DNA from: Gossypium raimondii
Lineage: Eukaryota > Streptophyta > Magnoliopsida > Malvales > Malvaceae
Reading direction: 5' to 3'
Length of the DNA stretch: 64,000 nt
Assembly: GCF_025698545.1 (NCBI RefSeq)
Contig: NC_068567.1
Location: 930,001 to 994,000, forward strand
This document shows positions 13,370-24,445 of this stretch, piece by piece (the stretch's first letter is position 1; each line of letters starts with the position of its first letter). The translations under genes and the position numbers were made by a program. A model generated the notes under the pieces. It was given only the letters and a program-made list of their open reading frames with translations. It did no database searches and was not told the DNA's origin.

Positions 13370-13689
13370 TTAGCCCATGCTTGCCCTCAAGTATGGTTCC
13401 TATCTACTGTGAAAGTTAGATTCTGCCATAAAAGAAATACAACTACAAAGTTTTATAAAATCAGTCAAAATGCATATGAAAATAAAGAGAACCCTAAGCT
13501 TGCTTTAAGTAAAACAGAAAAAGATTTCCAATTAATACACGCAAAAATTAGAATCAACTTAAATTATTTAATGAAAATTAGGTAAATTACCAAACCTACC
13601 AAGACATCCTATTTGTTTCCTCCTTTAGTCCCCAAATTATTTTTTTTCTTTTTTTTTTGCTTTTTTTTGTTTTTTTTGTTATGCTTTAG

Positions 13690-13965
13690 GAATATCTTGA
13701 ACCTTTTGACGCGAAGAGAGATGATGACCAAGCACCCCACCCCGGTTTTCATTCAAACAAACTCCTAATTTATTATATTTTTCTTAAGAACACATCAAAC
13801 CTTTTGACGCGAAGAAAGATGATGACCAAGCACCCTCCCGGTTACTCATTAACATGTTCTTAAAAATTAATTCCGGTTAGCGGAGTTTTACCTAACACGT
13901 CACACAACCTTTTGACGCGAAATAGGATGACAACCCAAGCACCCTACCCCGGTTACTCAGTCAGT
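13690..13965. repeat. Three imperfect tandem repeats in the retrotransposon
   Basis: Three units about 110 bp apart start with 'aaccttttgacgcgaa' (about 13695, 13797 and 13909), each followed by 'gatgatgaccaagcaccc' or a variant and 'ccggtt'. They lie in the long noncoding part between pol and the 3' LTR, where Athila-like elements often carry noncoding DNA. Confidence 0.85.
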
Positions 13966-14734
13966 CACATTTTTAAGCTGCACTCATAACCACGGAACAT
14001 TAAATGACATTAATAATAAATTTTTTTATGAGGACTTTAGAGAAATAATAATAATAATCAAGTGTCAAAAATAAGTTTAAGTAATTACCTTAATAGTCAT
14101 CAACATATTTTAGCATGCAAACATATTAAGTGTCCACTTTGTATTTAAACTTGATCAATTTTACGAAAAGCAAGATAAAGTTAACTTTATGAATCACAAT
14201 TATTTTTACTCTAATAAAAATAAAACAGTGGAGATGGCATCAATTATGAAAAATTCGTAATTTTCTCAGAAAACAAGAATCATGCTTGTAGGTCAAACAG
14301 TAGGCAATTCTTGGTAAAAATCTTGGGCATGAAAAGAGGCAGGAGATTCCAAAAAAAATAAATATGGACAAAATAAAGCCTCAAGCAGAAACCCCAGCCA
14401 AAAATAATCACAAAGAAAAAGAACAATAACCAAAATCACAAGAGAAAATGATAGTAATAACGAAGAGTACCTCCCCTCATCGAAAGCACATTGTCCTCAA
14501 TGTGGACGAAAAGAAATAAATAGGTAGAAAAGTTTAGAAAACTCCCATGTGATCACAAATGATGGCAATGAGCTTGGTCAGTTGCTGGCCAAAGGTTTCA
14601 AGTCAGGCCTTAATGCGCTTTAAGTGTTGCTTAACGGTTTGCTTCATTTTTTTTTCTAAGCAAAAGAAGAAAAATTGATTAATATCCAAATAGGTAATAA
14701 ATAATAAAATAAAGTAATAAATAAAGTAAAGAAA

Positions 14735-14759
14735 AATAATAATAATAATAATAATAATT
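14735..14759. repeat. AAT microsatellite
   Basis: A run of about eight AAT units within the retrotransposon, next to the pol remnant. Confidence 0.9.
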
Positions 14760-14779
14760 GGGTTACCTCCCAACAAGCG

Positions 14780-15917
14780 CTTGTTTAACGTCGTTAGCTC
14801 GACGCCGTTATTGGTTCTATGGTGGTTCCAAATAGATTTTCTTAACCGTGTGGGCTTGAAAATTCTCATAAAATGGCTTCAACCGCTGGCCATTGACTAC
14901 GAACCGCTTTCCAGATTCTTCACTCTCTATTTCAATCGCTCCATGTGTGAACACTTTAGTAACAATAAAATGTCATTGCCATCGTGATCGAAGCTTACTC
15001 GAGAATAACTTTAACACGGAGTTATAAAGTAAAATTTTTTGTCCTACCGAAAAATGCTTCTGAGCTATTCTCTTATCGTGAAACAACTTTGTCTTGTCTT
15101 TATAAATGCGAGCATTCTCGTAGGCATCATTGCGAATTTCTTTTAACTCTTGAATTTTTAATTTCCTTGCCTTTCCTGTGGGTTCTAACTCCAACTCTGG
15201 TTCCTGTATAACAGAAGGTAACAGTTTAGTATTTGGAGATAATAACTCATTAACAAATTCAATTTCATCAAGTTCAGAATTATCTCCATAAATTGACTGA
15301 AAATTTTCTTCCACCAAAGAGTCAATTATATCGATACGATTTACGCTCAAGATTTCGCTTGGATGGCTAATGGCGTCGTAGACATTAAACTTTACGATTT
15401 CCCCATCAAACTCCATCGTGAGAGTTCCACTTCGAACATCAATTTTAGTACTAGCTGTACTAAGGAACGGTCGACCCAGCAGGAGATCTGAAGATCCAGG
15501 AGTGCTATCCTCCTCCATTTTGATCACATAAAAATCTGCAGGGAAAATAAGCTCGTTAACTTTTACCAGAACATCCTCAAGGACTCCTTCTGGATGCACA
15601 ACAGACCTGTCCGCCAATTGAATGATAACACCTGTTTTTGTCAAAAAACCCGCGTTAAGTGATTCATAAATAGAATATGGCATTACATTTATAGAAGCCC
15701 CTAGATCACACATAGCCTTCTTAATTCCTAGATGGCCTATTTTGCATGGTATTGCAAACATGCCCCTATCCTTGCATTTTGCCGGCATTTTTCGTTGTAA
15801 CACTGCGGATACATTCTCACCAACATTCACCCTTTCATTACCTGTTAATTTTCGCTTGTTGGTGCAAAGCTCTTTAAAAAATTTAGCATACCGTGGTATT
15901 TGCTTGATGGCGTCCAA
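14780..15917 (-). pseudogene. pol remnant: aspartic protease joined to integrase C-terminus
   Basis: The open frame 14973-15917 (314 codons) begins with the gag-pol linker, then shows the protease core [11 protein letters not shown] with the catalytic Asp at about residue 71 and LLLGRPFL at about 146-153. From about residue 255 it switches to [21 protein letters not shown] and [11 protein letters not shown], the C-terminal part of Athila integrase. Reverse transcriptase, RNase H and the integrase catalytic core are missing, so an internal deletion has joined the two ends of pol. After the stop at 14973 another frame continues with FIVTKVFTHGAIEIES and VNGQRLKPFYENF, the usual end of this pol, to about 14780. 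The frame is retroelement-derived and not a host gene. Confidence 0.85.
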
Positions 15918-15995
15918 CAGCGGAATATTGATCTCGACATTCCTAAATGTTTCAAGGATTTCCTTGTCCTCTTTACCTCTTCGACACTGGTTGAA

Positions 15996-17613
15996 TCATT
16001 CGGGAAATGGAGGTTGAATTTTAGGCAATGGAGGCTTCGGTCGGACCTGTTCGTCTTTCTTGGGTTTTTCCTGGGCAATTTCTTGGGCAAGATTCCTGTC
16101 AGAATCGATTCCAAGACTTTTTCGCTTCGTAACGCCCTTTGCATTTGCATTTTGTCTAGGGTTTGGTTCTGTTTGTGACGGCAGCTTCCCTTGAGAGTTT
16201 AATTTCTCGATCGATGTGGTCAACTCTCTGATAGACGCCTCGGTTTTCTGTTGAAAATCCTTCATCTCCTTTTGGAAATTAAGATTTTGTCTTTGAAAAT
16301 CAAGAACATTAGCTGCTAACTTATTGACCATGGTTTCTAGAAAATTACCTGAACCTTGCGGCTGTTGCGGAAATCGATTTTGGTATGGCTGGTTATTTCG
16401 TAGGTTGGCCCCATAACTTAAGTTAGGATGGTCCCTCCACCCTGGGTTGTAGGTATTAACGTAGGGGTCGTACTGCCTTTGTGGTGGCCCAGGGAAATTT
16501 CCAACAGCATCCAGATGGGCCGTGGTATCATCATACAAACTGGGACATGCATCAGTTGTGTGATCAGGTGTAGCACATATTCCGCATAATCGAGCTGTCT
16601 TCGCTTTTTCTGCAATAAGAGAATTCATCATATTAGTAAGTCTATCAACTTTATCCTCTAAGGTTGAATTACTTAGCTGATGAACACTTCTAGGGGTTCA
16701 AGATTGGCTCGAATCGCGAGAATTTGCGACCATCGTGGAGATCAAGTCTCTCGCTTGTTGGGGAGTCATGTTGACCAATGCTCCTCCACTAGCAAAGATC
16801 TACCATATTCATCTCCATGGGCTTCAAACCTTCGTAAAAGTATTGGAGGAGAGATTGCTCTGTTATACCATGTTGTGGACAACTTGCACACAACTTCTTA
16901 AACCGCTCCCAATAATCGTAAAGGGACTCAGCTTCTTTTTGCCTTATTCCAACGATCTCTCTTCTTAACTCAATTTGCCGAGATTGGAAAAACACTGTTC
17001 GAAACAAACGAGATAGATCAGCCCAAGTTGTAATAGATCCAGGGGGTAAATAAAATAATCATTCTTTAGCGGAATCTGCTAGGGAGAAAGGGAAAGCACG
17101 CAATTTAATCTGATCCTCAGTTACCCCCTGAGGTTTCATGCTAAGACAAACCATATGAAATTCTTTCAGATGCTTGTGGGGATTTTCATTTTGTAACCCA
17201 CGAAAAGTTGGCAATAACTGGATTAAACCTGACTTCAATTCAAAATCAGTATCCATAGTAGGATATGCGATGCATAATGGCGGTTGTTCTGTTGGAGCTT
17301 CGGCCAGTTGCCGAATTGTTTGAGCCATTGGTTCGTGTGCTAAATTTGGGTTTTCGTTAACCCTAGCGTTAAGCACTTCTTCTGGTGAGTCGACTTCTAC
17401 TTTTTCGCTTTCAAGTGTTCGAGTAGGATTTTCGTTAACCCTAGACTCAGCTTCGTCGTCGACTTCAATTTCTGGCAGTGGATTACTTTGAGTTCCAACC
17501 ACCGCTGACTGCTTTTTTCGTAACTTTGTCTCCTTGCGATTGGCTCTAGCAGTCTTCTCAATTTCTGAATCGAACGCAAGAGTACCTGGAGCAGATCTGG
17601 TCATAAGAAACAA
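15996..17613 (-). pseudogene. gag remnant with CCHC zinc knuckle, broken
   Basis: Gag is split over three frames. 17059-17613 is the N-terminal part (RGLQNENPHKHLKEFHMVC, RAFPFSLADSA) and ends at a stop codon. 16789-17007 continues with YDYWERFKKLCASCPQHGI and QYFYEGLKP, then shifts frame at a TAG. 15996-16631 carries the knuckle CGICATPDHTTDAC (C-x2-C-x4-H-x4-C, 16545-16586), followed by a Pro/Gln/Asn-rich stretch. In an intact element gag builds the particle that packages the RNA; here it cannot be made whole. Confidence 0.88.
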
Positions 17614-17640
17614 AAAACAAGATTAGTACGTTGCCGGTCC

Positions 17641-17653
17641 AAGAACGGCGCCA
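17641..17653 (-). other. Primer-binding site
   Basis: On the minus strand TGGCGCCGTTCTT follows the 5' LTR after a five-base spacer. TGGCGCCGTT is the start of the primer site of Athila elements, reported as matching tRNA-Asp; the tRNA is from memory. Confidence 0.8.
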
Positions 17654-17658
17654 AAATT

Positions 17659-18971
17659 TGATGCGGTCGTTGGAAGCACCAAAATATCCTATCCCTAATA
17701 AATAATGAAAAGAATAGTAAAAGGAAGTAGGGTCAAATCCTCGTGGATGGACTTGCAAAATATCTTGTTCGTGATATCCCCAAAGAGTCTTGCCCAAGAC
17801 AACTGCGTTCTGAAAAAATAAAAACAATAGCGTAATTAAATTGTTGGATCTAGAAACGAAAAATAAAATAAAAAAAATTAAGAATATTTAATTGAAAATT
17901 GAAAATTAAAAATAAAGTTAAGAGAAAGAAAATTCTTATGGGAGATTCGGCCTCCAGTTGTCTCGTTCCACCTTGGGTTCAATCATCGGCTTTTAGATGA
18001 TCCTTCCCAAACCAAATAAGCCAGTTATAGTGGAAGAGGACGCCTACGACCACCAGCTCCAATGATTTAGACTACGATTTGGTGGAACCTGACTCTAGCT
18101 AACAATCGCTTCGTGGGATCGTCTTATGCTAGATCAACGCTTCTCAATGGCGAATCCCACGCCATTTTGTCTCTTGGGCTCGCCAACCTCGACGCGCAGA
18201 AGCTAACGAACCGATTGTGCAACCTTCCCAAAACATACAAAGCGGCCGCCTTTGCATATGTTGAAAAACTTACTTTAAGGGACTTGGACTAAGGCGTCAC
18301 CAGTAGTGAGAAACGATGAATACTCAATGAGAAGGCTAAGTACTGATTCTTAGCCTCAAGAACCTTTTTGGGGATTTTTGACAACCTTCGGCTAGATGGA
18401 TTTAGTAGCTCATGGTTGTGGTAGAAAAGAAAATAAATAAAATAAAAACAAAAATTTTATTGAAAGAAAATATGAAAAGAACAAAAGCCTAGACTTTTGG
18501 GGAGAAAGTGTTTACAGAAAAAGAAAAAGATGAGATCCCCTTTTGAGTCACTTCACCCCCTATTTATAGTGCTAGGGGAGATATTCTAATTCTACTTAAA
18601 TTCCTAAAAGATAAATACATTTAATTGAAGATATATAAAGATAAAATAAAATCCTAAAAATAATCCTTAATAATTATCTCAATATTAATTATCCTAATAT
18701 AATTAAAATAGAGTTTAATAAAATAAAATCTCTTCTTTTTGCATTTCAACCCTTGTGTCCTCCATGCTTGCACTTTTGGCACAAACTTTTCCTTGTGTCG
18801 CACATTGGCCCATTTTATCTCTAAATTCACGCTTTTGGCCCTTAATTTCACTTTTGCCTCAAATTTAGTCCCTATGAGATAAAAGATCATAAATAGCTCA
18901 AATTAGCAGGATCATACTCAGCATAAATACATAATTAATACATAAAAATACGTTATTCTAGAGTGTTATCA
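17659..18971 (-). repeat. 5' LTR of the Athila-type element
   Basis: 1313 bp. It pairs with 12027-13357 and has the same TG...CA ends. It has somewhat more short deletions than its partner, notably around 17720-17780 and 18190-18320. Confidence 0.93.
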
Positions 18972-19307
18972 ATATTTTAAAATATCCTTTTATTAATGGT
19001 TTCTAAGAGGTATATTAATGACAAATTGTTTTGTTTATCTGCATTTACTCAAACTGTTCTTTTCGAACAACATAGAGGATATTACGTCCTCTATTGTGTC
19101 TAATATCCTCTATAGGACATCATAATTCGAGATGCAAAAAAGGCTTCATCTAAAGATATAGTTTAAGTTGGTATGCATCTTCATAAAGGTGTATTTGAGT
19201 GTAACAAGAGTTTACCTTTGAGTTGAAAGATCTGCAGGTGATTTGCAAAAGAAATAGTTGACATTTGACTTCTTTGGTCTTTACTTATCTTCAAGAACCA
19301 ACTCTTT

Positions 19308-22300
19308 CTATTCTATTTCTAAGTATGGGATATGTGCAATTTTGGACCAGTCCCAACCATTCTTCTTTTCCAGGCGTCCTTGTGAAGCAGGGCATCCTTT
19401 GATTACCAGCCTTTGGAGATTGGTAAGGTAATGTATGCCTGATGGTAGCGATTGCAACATTGGGCAACTCACGATACTTAATTCCTCAACAGAACCAAGG
19501 GACGCCAGACCAGAAATGTCCCTCAGTTGTTCACACTCCATAACATCAAATCTCTGAAGGGAAGTCAGTGATCTCAGGCCCAAAGACAATGACATCAGTC
19601 TATCACAGTACAAAATACTCAAATGTTTAAGAGAGGAAGGTGCTTGGTTATTCTCAAATAGATGATCCAAATTATCACAATCGTAAAATGTCAGTTTCTC
19701 AATAGAGAAGTTTTTAAAGTAAGAGGTTAAAAACTTGAGCTTGAATTTTTCTACCACCAAAGAGGAAAGCGATGGTAGATGGACTACTGAGTGCAGTAGC
19801 ATCTCATTGCTGTCACAAAGAGCTAAGCTTCTAAGATTTGGTATAACTGGCAACACAGTCAACCTATGACATCCTTTGACCACAAGTTTGTCAAGGCAGG
19901 GGAAAACTTCAAGTGACAAGGGACCAGAAGATCCTTCTATACTCATCCATTCCTCCAAGTTAGGCATATCATATATTTCAAGCTGTTCCAGGCAAGGGAA
20001 TCCTCCATCCCCATAAAATTCAAGGTCTATTAACTGCACTTCAGACATCCCTTTCAAATAGAGAAACTTAAGGGAAGGTAGCTGTCCAAGTGGTGGAAGT
20101 GTTTGACAACTGCAACTGATTAATGAAATACTCGACAGATTCCGAAGACCCCAGTTCATCCATGATGGAAACTTGGAACCTTTGTATCCTTTTAAACAAA
20201 AATCCCTTAGGTTCAGGGGTGGGTAGAGGTATTCTAGTATTTTGGCAGACATTTGAGCACTCATAACACCACCGTGGCCCCAAGATAATTCCAATGAGTG
20301 AATGCTTACTTTCTTAAACAGCTCTGCGCCTTGTGCTTCTGCCTCCTTAGTCACATTTTCAAGATTCTTAATCTCTAGTCTCTCTTTAAGGTCCAGCTCA
20401 CTCAACTCATTTAATTTAGCACTATCAGATTGCTTTCCAAGAACAAATGTTGGCAGCTTCTCAAGAAGCCTCAACTTTTCAATCCCTGAGGGAAGATAAG
20501 TCAAAGAGCAGCATGATGAAACACAGAGATTTACCAGACTTGTCAACTGGGGGACAGTTTTGGGCAACTCTTCAAGGTTGTAACACTCAGAGAGTTCCAA
20601 TGTCTGCAAATACTTCAAGTTAATGATGGTTTCTGGTATCTTTCTTATATATGTGCGAGATGCATCGAGGCACCTCAAGTGTTTTAAAGCCCCAAGAGAA
20701 ACAGGCAACTCAGAAATGCCGCTTTGGCTAAAGTCCAACACGTGCAGGTGGCTAAGTCTAGAGAATATCGTATCGGGGATACTGTCAAATTTACTCGATA
20801 TGAAAAGCAAAGTCTGCAGGTCTTCTTTATTACACAAATATCTTAGTTGTGTTGACGGCTCAGATTCAAATACCAAGGAGCAATGATGAAGTTCTTTAGC
20901 AACAATTTCAGGCCCCACAACTGAGCATGTAGCCAAACTAACAGTCAACACAAAATCATACACTACATCATGCATTCTGCAAAACACATTGCCAGAGTCA
21001 TCTCTTACAATGTCCTCAAAAAATAAGCGCTGCAACAATTTCATAAAGCAGTCCTCCGCTATGTCCTCAAAAAATGAGCCACTTGTTTGCGGAAAACCCT
21101 CAGATTTCCACAACTGCAACAATTTTTCTTACTGATCCAATATTCTCGTGGGAATATTGAACAATAAGCGAAGCATTGTTTCAGATTGGATGGTAAAAGA
21201 TCATAGCTGAGGCGCAGAACTGGCAAAATATTAGAGGTATAACTATACTTTTGCAGCTCCAGTAAAGCAAAAGTAGCAGCAGATAACCAATCGCCCATTT
21301 CTCCATTATAGGGCAACAAAGCACCAAGTACCTTGACAGCAAGAGGCAACCCCCCACAATGCGCAACAAGAATCTTGCTAATTTGTAACAATTCAATATT
21401 CTGTTTTTCCTCTTTTTCTTCCCTGGGTAACAATGCCACCTTCCAAAGCATATCCAAACAATCTGCATCATGCAAAGGCTGCAAGTAATACAAGGGCATG
21501 CTACCTAAACTATCTGCAACTTCAACTGAGCGAGTCATGATTAAAACAGTGGATCCAGGAGAACCCACATTGAATAAGTTTTTTAACATGAACCATAGAT
21601 CCATCTCCTCAATACACAAATTATCAAGCACAGCCAAAAACCTCTTCCTCAGCAGTTCCCTTCTAACACCATCCATCAAGTCAACCAAGCTCGTAAATTT
21701 TTTAGAGCAAATTGCTTCCCCAATCCTTTCAACATTGAAACGAAGACCATTTCCAGGAGAAATCCAATATTTGAACCTGAAATTACGCCCTAGTGCCTCA
21801 TCATTGTAAACCAGACGAGCTAGTGTTGTTTTTCCCACTCCTCCAACGCCTACAATGGATACCACCCGACATATCTCCTTGGCCTCGCTCAATAATAAAG
21901 TAATCACCTTATCCCTATCCGTAACCCTGCCCACAATTTCAAGTTCTAAACCTAAAGAACTAGTTCCAGATCCAGAATTCAATCGAAAATAAAGATCTGG
22001 TCTCCAATTACTTTCCAGTGGCCAATTGCCTTCTCCGGCGAGTGTGGCCAACTTCTGGAGCACATTCGCTATCGGACGCCAGTCTCCAGTTTTAGTGAAG
22101 AAACCAAAACAACAGCTCATTAGTTTTTGATTCCTTACCTTGCATATTTTCTGTTCATAGTCATCCAACAGATAACTCAATCGGTAAGCTAAACGTTTGA
22201 CTTCAGTCAACCACAGTTTGATTTCCACCGCCATTTCGAACCGCTGCTCCGCCACTGTAGCTAAGTCTTTGACTGCCGCCACAACACTTCGCGACCTGGT

Positions 22301-22402
22301 CAAGATCTCGTCGCCGCCGCGGCCGCCGCCAATTGAAAGGCAAATGGAATCCAACCTATTGAGAAGCGATTGGAGAAGGGGAGACACAATTGAATCCGCC
22401 AT
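19308..22402 (-). pseudogene. CC-NB-LRR disease resistance-like gene, one frameshift
   Basis: The minus-strand gene starts at ATG 22402-22400 with MADSIVSPLLQSLLNRLDSI, a coiled-coil start with an EDVID-like LLDDYE at about residue 80. The NB-ARC parts are P-loop GVGGVGKTT (185-193), kinase-2 FLAVLDNL (255-262), VLIMTRS, GLPL (351-354) and CFAYCSIFP (410-418). At about 21122-21131 one base seems to be missing in an A run, so this frame leaves the family sequence and stops at 21059. The other frame takes over with LLQLWKSEGF, MHD (in CRMHDVVYDF) and many leucine-rich repeats to the stop at 19308, ending PYLEIE. Kinase-2 has Asn where the second Asp of LDD is expected (residue 261). Intact proteins of this class are cytoplasmic or nuclear immune receptors for pathogen effectors. 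As written only a truncated CC-NB-ARC is made. I call it a pseudogene, but a single sequencing error would make it a normal gene of about 1030 residues. Confidence 0.85.
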
Positions 22403-23191
22403 TAAACCCTGTCTCTAAATTACAGTTGAATTGGATTCCCTCTATGGAATATCCAGTAAACCAAAGAATTTGAATTTAGCTCCATATTTACATTAACTAA
22501 TATTACCGAAAATTAAATAAAGGTGTAAATTTACGAAACTGCACTTTCTATTCTTAGTAGCTAAAATTGAACTTTTGTGTAATTAAACTTTTCTTTTTGG
22601 ATATAATCGTCAAACCATATTATATTTTCAAAGCAACGCTGGTTAAATAAAATTTCAGTTCAATTATTCGTGTCGGAAGCTACAAAATTACGCTTTTGAA
22701 ATTTTAGCCCTTTAGTTGGCTCTGGTTTTCACCAACTTCGCTGATTGCAGCGGCCGGCGGTTGTTTATGGCTTGAGCTGAAATTTTACGGTTAGTTCTGC
22801 CTTTTTCCATATCTATCATTTCCTCTCCCCCCTACCCTTTTTTTTTTCATTTTTGAATTGTTGAAATCAAATTAAATTCGTTTAGTTTCACTTATATTTG
22901 ACTTTGGTTTCGATATATTTTTTTTAGACTTTTTTCCAGAGGGATTCTTGCCTCGGCCTAGTCTTCGTGGAAAATCAGATTTGTTTGAAGCTTTTCTCGG
23001 TCAGTAATTCAAGGAAGATAATTTGATTGCATCCCTCTGGTAAATTATTGAATTTTTTATGTTAATGAGATAACTACTTTATCCATAATCTCTAACCCTG
23101 AATGAGAGGAAAATGTGCTTGAATCCACGTTATATGTTGTAATAACAATGGAGCCACTTGAGCCAAAAAATTAATGTAAATAATTGATTTT

Positions 23192-23408
23192 TGTTGAGGT
23201 GAGACCGAAAAATCTTCAAGGTGTCATCTGCTGGGAGCCGGCTGACCTCTCAATGAGTATGACTCTGATGAAAGCCCAACCTACCTAGCCCAAGTGGTAG
23301 CATAATTGCCCATAAATTCTTACAGTTCCTTGGTAGGTGATCGTGTGCATCACACATGGTCTTGTTTCAACGAAACGCTCTCGACTTTGGCAAGAGCTTG
23401 AGTGCTTC
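23192..23408. repeat. Direct repeat, copy 1
   Basis: Starts TTGTTGAGGTGAGACCGAAA and ends 'caagagcttgagtgctt'. It is nearly the same as 23849-24064. The stretch 'tagcccaagtggtagca' resembles a tRNA-type polymerase III A box, but no clear B box was seen, so a SINE origin is only possible. Confidence 0.85.
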
Positions 23409-23848
23409 ATTCAGTTATGCATTCAGAGATCTTTCCTTTAAAGATCTCTATTATTAATTGGGAAGATCTTTCCTTAATTTTCACTGTTGGTGAATATATA
23501 TGTTTCTTCCTGATTTAATTTATATGTAAATGAAAAAAAGTTTCAAATTTTGGATAATTTCATTCTTTAAATTTTAGTTAGTACTGTTATCCTGTGTTTA
23601 TTTTTATTTTTATTTTAGAATATGATATGCTACTTCAACTCTATGTTTATAGGGATGGTAACATGACTAATATATATGTGTGTTATATTAATTTTTGCAA
23701 AATTAAATTAATATATACTATAAATCATAAAATATTACAAAACTAAATTCTATAAAAAGGGTTAATATAATAATCCCTTGATCTTTGGCCTTGAGTTTGG
23801 CATATTTGAGACTTGAACTTAGCAATATTTACATTAGTGATTGAATTT

Positions 23849-24064
23849 TTGTTGAGGTGAGACCGAAAAATCTTCGAGGTGTTATCTGCCGGGAGCCGAC
23901 TGACCTCTCAATGAGTATGACTCTGATGAATGCCCAACCTACCTAGCCCAAGTGGTAGCATAATTGTCCATAAATTCTTACATTTCCTTGGTAGGTGATC
24001 ATGTGCACCACACATGGTCTGTTTCAACGAAATGCTCTCAACTTTGGCAAGAGCTTGAGTGCTT
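23849..24064. repeat. Direct repeat, copy 2
   Basis: Second copy of the 217-bp unit in the same orientation, 657 bp from the first, with a handful of substitutions and an indel near 24020. Confidence 0.85.
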
Positions 24065-24445
24065 GAGGCTGGCTTTTTTGTTGAGGATTTCCGACTCCTT
24101 TGGGAGAAATCTTCTTTTGTAAATCTTTTTTGTTGAGACTGCCTTTTTTTACCGAATGATGAACCTTTTAAATCTTGTTTATCTGGAAAGTTTCTGATCT
24201 TCTTCTATAAAACTAGAAATAATGGTTTTTAAACTTGTATCCCCTAATAAACTTCAAAATAGTACTTTATGGTTTATATTAATCGCAGTTTAATGTAATG
24301 AATCCTAGGTAGAGAAAATTGAACATTTTATTGAAACGAAACAAGCCCTGTGAGAGTAGTTACAAATTATTTCAGCTTTTTGCTTGATACTAGAGTTGAT
24401 GGCTTTATATGGTGTTAATTTGGTGGTTTATTTTCTGCAGGTGAG

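Larger units (their letters stand above)
12027..18971 (-). mobile_element. Athila-type (Ty3/Gypsy) LTR retrotransposon with internal deletion
   Basis: The element is 6945 bp and lies on the minus strand. LTRs sit at 12027-13357 and 17659-18971, each reading TGATAACACT...CGCATCA on the minus strand. Perfect ATATT target duplications flank it (12022-12026 and 18972-18976). The order on the minus strand is 5' LTR, primer-binding site, broken gag with a CCHC knuckle, protease joined to the integrase C-terminus, a long noncoding segment with tandem repeats, polypurine tract and 3' LTR. No reverse transcriptase or RNase H is present, so it cannot move on its own. Both LTRs remain closely alike, which implies a fairly recent insertion. 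It landed 332 bp beyond the stop codon of the NLR gene at 19308-22402. Confidence 0.93.
22403..24445. other. Spacer between two divergent NLR genes, with a direct repeat
   Basis: It holds the promoters of the two NLR-like genes, transcribed away from each other. An AG acceptor at 24431-24440 sits 5 bases before the ATG of the plus-strand gene, so its leader is probably spliced from an upstream noncoding exon (perhaps in 22740-23050). The two 217-bp direct repeats below fill part of it. The rest is AT-rich with nothing recognised. Confidence 0.5.

Noticed and set aside
13690-13965. Regularly spaced repeats considered as a CRISPR array
   Set aside because: Only three imperfect units about 110 bp apart in a plant retrotransposon; spacing and context do not fit.
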